Below, one piece after another: positions 27,761 through 30,710 of a DNA stretch of 30,710 nt (the stretch's first letter is position 1; the number at the start of each line of letters is the position of its first letter). The stretch covers positions 1-30,710 of the forward strand of contig URGL01000027.1 of the NCBI GenBank assembly GCA_900547405.1, in the 5' to 3' direction. The position numbers and the translations under genes are program-made. The stretch comes from an uncultured Eubacteriales bacterium. GTDB taxonomy: Bacteria > Bacillota > Clostridia > Oscillospirales > Oscillospiraceae. The notes beneath the pieces are model-generated. The model was not told the DNA's origin. It searched no databases and saw only the letters and a list, made by a program, of their open reading frames with translations.

Positions 27761-30710
27761 TTGGCAAGAAAATTTAAAACCATGGACGGCAACACCGCTG
27801 CCGCCCACGTCAGCTATGCCTTTACCGAGGTTGCTGGCATTTACCCCATTACCCCGTCCAGCCCCATGGCCGATAACGTTGACCAGTGGGCTGCTGCCGG
27901 TCGTAAAAACATCTTCGGCGACACCGTAAAGGTCGTTGAGATGCAGTCCGAGGCTGGTGCCGCCGGTACCGTTCACGGCTCTCTGGCCGCCGGTGCCCTG
28001 ACCACCACCTACACTGCTTCCCAGGGCCTGCTGCTGATGATCCCCAACATGTACAAGATCGCCGGCGAGCTGCTGCCCTGCGTGTTCCATGTGTCCGCCC
28101 GTACCGTGGCTGCTCAGGCTCTGAACATCTTCGGTGACCACTCCGACGTGTACGCCTGCCGTCAGACCGGCTTCGCCATGCTGTGCGAGACCAACGTTCA
28201 GGAAGTTATGGATCTGGGCGCTGTCGCTCACCTGTCTGCCATTGAAGGCCGCGTGCCCTTCATCAACTTCTTCGACGGTTTCCGTACCTCCCACGAGATC
28301 CAGAAGATTGCCATCTGGGACTACGAGGACCTGAAGGACATGGTGAACATGGATGCCGTCAACGCGTTCCGCGCCCACTCCCTGAACCCCGAGCGCCCCG
28401 CCATGCGTGGTTCTCACGAGAACGACGACATCTTCTTCCAGCACCGTGAGGCCGCCAACAAGTACTACAACGCCCTGCCCGCAGTGGTCGAGAAGTACAT
28501 GGCCAAGGTCAACGAGAAGCTGGGCACCGACTATCAGCTGTTCAACTACTACGGCGCTGCCGATGCCGACCGCGTGATTGTGGCCATGGGCTCCATCAAC
28601 GACGTGGCTGAGGAAGTCATCGACTACCTGAATGCCCACGGCGAAAAGGTCGGCCTGGTGAAGGTCCGTCTGTTCCGGCCCTTCTGCGCTGAGAAGCTGC
28701 TGGCTGCCATCCCCGCTACCGCTAAGAAGATTGCCGTTCTGGACCGCACCAAGGAGCCCGGCTCCCAGGGCGAGCCCCTGTACCAGGATGTCGTTATGGC
28801 TCTGGCTCAGGCTGGCCGTCACGATGTGACTGTCATCGGCGGTCGTTACGGCCTGGGTTCCAAGGATACCCATCCCGCTTCCGTCTTCGCCGTGTACGAA
28901 GAGCTGGCTAAGGACGCTCCTAAGCACGAGTTCACCATCGGCATCGTTGACGATGTGACCCACCTGTCCCTGGACGAGCAGGTCTCCCCCAACACCGCTG
29001 CTGAGGGCACCATCGAGTGCAAGTTCTGGGGCCTGGGCGGTGACGGCACCGTTGGCGCTAACAAGAACTCCATCAAGATCATCGGCGACCACACCGAAAA
29101 GTACGTACAGGCTTACTTCCAGTACGACTCCAAGAAGACCGGCGGCGTGACCATCAGCCACCTGCGCTTCGGCGACAAGCCCATCAAGAGCCCGTACTAC
29201 ATCAACAAGGCTGACTTCGTGGCCTGCCATAACCCCTCCTACATCACCAAGGGCTTCAAGATTGTTCAGGATGTTAAGCCCGGCGGCGTGTTCCTGATCA
29301 ACTGCCAGTGGGATCTGGCTGAGCTGGAGCATCATCTGGATGCTTCCGCCAAGCGCTACATCGCTAAGAACAACATTCAGCTGTACACCATCGATGCCAT
29401 TGACCTGGCCATCAAGGTCGGCATGGGCAAGCGCACCAACACCATCCTGCAGTCTGCCTTCTTCTCCCTGGCCAAGGTTATGCCCGCTGAGGAAGCCATC
29501 AAGTACATGAAGGATGCTGCTGAGCACTCCTACGCCAAGAAGGGCATGGACGTGGTCGAGAAGAACTGGAACGCCATCGACGTGGGCGCCAATGCTTACA
29601 AGAAGATCGATGTTCCCGCCTCCTGGGCTACCGCTGAGGACGACAAGGCCGACGTGCAGCTGGAAGGCCGCGCCGATACCGTGAAGGTCGTCAAGAACAT
29701 CCTGAACCCCATCGGCCGTATGGATGGCTACAGCCTGCCTGTTTCCGCCTTCGAGGATCTGCCCGACGGTCAGTTCCCCTTGGGTGCTTCCGCTTACGAG
29801 AAGCGCGGCGTTGCCGTTACCGTTCCTCATTGGGACGAGACCAAGTGCATCCAGTGCAACAACTGTGCCTATGTCTGCCCCCACGCTACCATCCGTCCCT
29901 TTGCTCTGACCGAGGCTGAGGCTGCTGCCGCTCCCGCCGGTGCTCGCCTGGTGGATGTCAAGGCCGGCAAGGGCAAGGGCGTCTACAAGTACATGATGGC
30001 TGTTTCTCCTCTGGACTGCATGGGCTGCGGTGTCTGTGTCGGCGTCTGCCCCACTCAGGCCATCACCATGGTGCCCCAGGAGAAGGAGCTGCCCGAGCAG
30101 CCCGTTTGGGACTACATGGTCGCCAAGGTATCCGAGAAGAAGGATATGCAGGACTACACCGTCAAGGGTTCTCAGTTCCACAAGCCTCTGCTTGAGTTCT
30201 CCGGCTCCTGCGCCGGCTGCGCCGAGACCTCTTACGCCCGTCTGGTGACCCAGCTGTTCGGCGATCGGATGTACATCTCCAACGCCACCGGCTGCTCCTC
30301 CATCTGGGGTGGTCCTGCCGCTACCGCTCCCTACACCGTCAACGAAGAGGGTCATGGTCCCGCTTGGGCCAACTCCCTGTTCGAGGACAACGCTGAGCAT
30401 GGCCTGGGTATGTACACCGCTCAGTCCGTGATCCGTGAATCCCTGGCCAACAAGGTCCGCACCATCATCGAGAAGACCGATGATGAGGCTCGGAAGGCTG
30501 CCTGCCAGGCTTGGCTGGACACCTACAACGATGGCAATGCCAACAAGGAAGCCACCAAGGCTCTGGTTGCCAACCTGGAAGCCAATGTTTGCTGCGACAC
30601 CGTGAAGGACATCCTGTCCAAGAAGGAATATCTGTCCAAGAAGTCCGTGTGGATCTTCGGCGGCGACGGCTGGGCATACGACATCGGCTTCGGCGGTGTT
30701 GACCATGTGC
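27761..30710 (+). CDS. nifJ: Pyruvate:ferredoxin (flavodoxin) oxidoreductase, 3' end cut by window
   Basis: Converts pyruvate and CoA to acetyl-CoA, CO2 and reduced ferredoxin, the central step of clostridial fermentation. The start is a TTG at 27761 (MARKFKTMDGNTAAAHVSYAF), eight bases after AGGAGGT. The open frame runs to the edge, about 983 of the usual 1,170-1,190 residues. Domains seen: N-terminal pyrimidine-binding domain with YPITPSSPMAD, domains II-III with the GDGTVGANKNSIK loop, and two 4Fe-4S motifs (CIQCNNCAYVCP at 696-707 and CMGCGVCVGVCP at 753-764). The C-terminal TPP domain follows (GSCAGC, NATGCSS, GDGWAYDIG at the right edge). Codon use is more biased (GCT, GTC, CGT) than in its neighbours, a sign of high expression. 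A very long open frame on the other strand is a by-product of that bias. Confidence 0.97.
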   Translation, partial: MARKFKTMDGNTAAAHVSYAFTEVAGIYPITPSSPMADNVDQWAAAGRKNIFGDTVKVVEMQSEAGAAGTVHGSLAAGALTTTYTASQGLLLMIPNMYKIAGELLPCVFHVSARTVAAQALNIFGDHSDVYACRQTGFAMLCETNVQEVMDLGAVAHLSAIEGRVPFINFFDGFRTSHEIQKIAIWDYEDLKDMVNMDAVNAFRAHSLNPERPAMRGSHENDDIFFQHREAANKYYNALPAVVEKYMAKVNEKLGTDYQLFNYYGAADADRVIVAMGSINDVAEEVIDYLNAHGEKVGLVKVRLFRPFCAEKLLAAIPATAKKIAVLDRTKEPGSQGEPLYQDVVMALAQAGRHDVTVIGGRYGLGSKDTHPASVFAVYEELAKDAPKHEFTIGIVDDVTHLSLDEQVSPNTAAEGTIECKFWGLGGDGTVGANKNSIKIIGDHTEKYVQAYFQYDSKKTGGVTISHLRFGDKPIKSPYYINKADFVACHNPSYITKGFKIVQDVKPGGVFLINCQWDLAELEHHLDASAKRYIAKNNIQLYTIDAIDLAIKVGMGKRTNTILQSAFFSLAKVMPAEEAIKYMKDAAEHSYAKKGMDVVEKNWNAIDVGANAYKKIDVPASWATAEDDKADVQLEGRADTVKVVKNILNPIGRMDGYSLPVSAFEDLPDGQFPLGASAYEKRGVAVTVPHWDETKCIQCNNCAYVCPHATIRPFALTEAEAAAAPAGARLVDVKAGKGKGVYKYMMAVSPLDCMGCGVCVGVCPTQAITMVPQEKELPEQPVWDYMVAKVSEKKDMQDYTVKGSQFHKPLLEFSGSCAGCAETSYARLVTQLFGDRMYISNATGCSSIWGGPAATAPYTVNEEGHGPAWANSLFEDNAEHGLGMYTAQSVIRESLANKVRTIIEKTDDEARKAACQAWLDTYNDGNANKEATKALVANLEANVCCDTVKDILSKKEYLSKKSVWIFGGDGWAYDIGFGGVDHV

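Noticed and set aside
27686..30706. Open frame of about 1,000 codons on the minus strand opposite nifJ
   Set aside because: Its translation is Gly/Val/His/Leu-rich with no family motif, while the plus strand has the full set of PFOR motifs. It is caused by strong codon bias of a highly expressed gene.
1..30710. CRISPR array, tRNA, rRNA, transposase or phage genes
   Set aside because: None seen on either strand; the window is almost fully covered by recognised core genes.

Overview
The window (about 57-58% G+C by eye) reads as chromosomal core DNA from an anaerobic, endospore-forming member of the Clostridia, most like the high-G+C gut Oscillospiraceae. Three things support this: spoIIGA-sigE marks a spore former, pyruvate:ferredoxin oxidoreductase with the redox repressor Rex marks a fermentative anaerobe, and PolC plus 17-bp-spaced TTGNNN/TATAAT promoters mark a Firmicute. 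I found no rRNA, tRNA, CRISPR array, transposase or prophage gene. No gap between genes exceeds 300 bases.

Region 1 (1-9218, minus strand) is one long operon transcribed leftwards from a clear promoter ahead of pyrH: pyrH, frr, uppS, cdsA, dxr, a RseP/RasP-type site-2 protease, ispG and polC (cut by the window edge). It joins translation recycling, isoprenoid precursor synthesis (dxr, ispG), undecaprenyl and phospholipid precursors (uppS, cdsA), regulated proteolysis and replication. Most junctions are 2-6 nt gaps or ATGA overlaps.

Region 2 (9219-12610) has divergent glnS, a small unrecognised gene whose first ~29 residues look like a sigma-factor N-terminus, a hairpin-rich intergenic repeat, and rex. 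Region 3 (12611-14422) has the sporulation pair spoIIGA-sigE and a DUF951 zinc-ribbon gene behind rarA.

Region 4 (14425-18023) is the most unusual stretch. Two consecutive CobW/COG0523-type GTPase genes lie ahead of rarA: one has an extreme His/Asp/Glu/Cys metal-binding linker, the other lacks the CxCC motif and has a YcgQ/DUF1980-like C-terminal domain. They probably form a metal (zinc?) allocation module, and an operator-like palindrome covers their promoter.

Region 5 (18024-24260) holds a divergent DprA-like gene coupled to a DEAD-box helicase, divergent tex, and a membrane-anchored TPR/LRR protein with a consensus promoter. Region 6 (24261-30710) holds pncC-thiI, comM (yifB) and the divergent, highly expressed nifJ, which runs off the right edge. 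The comM-nifJ intergenic region has three direct repeats phased at exactly 20 bp and a Rex-like half-site.
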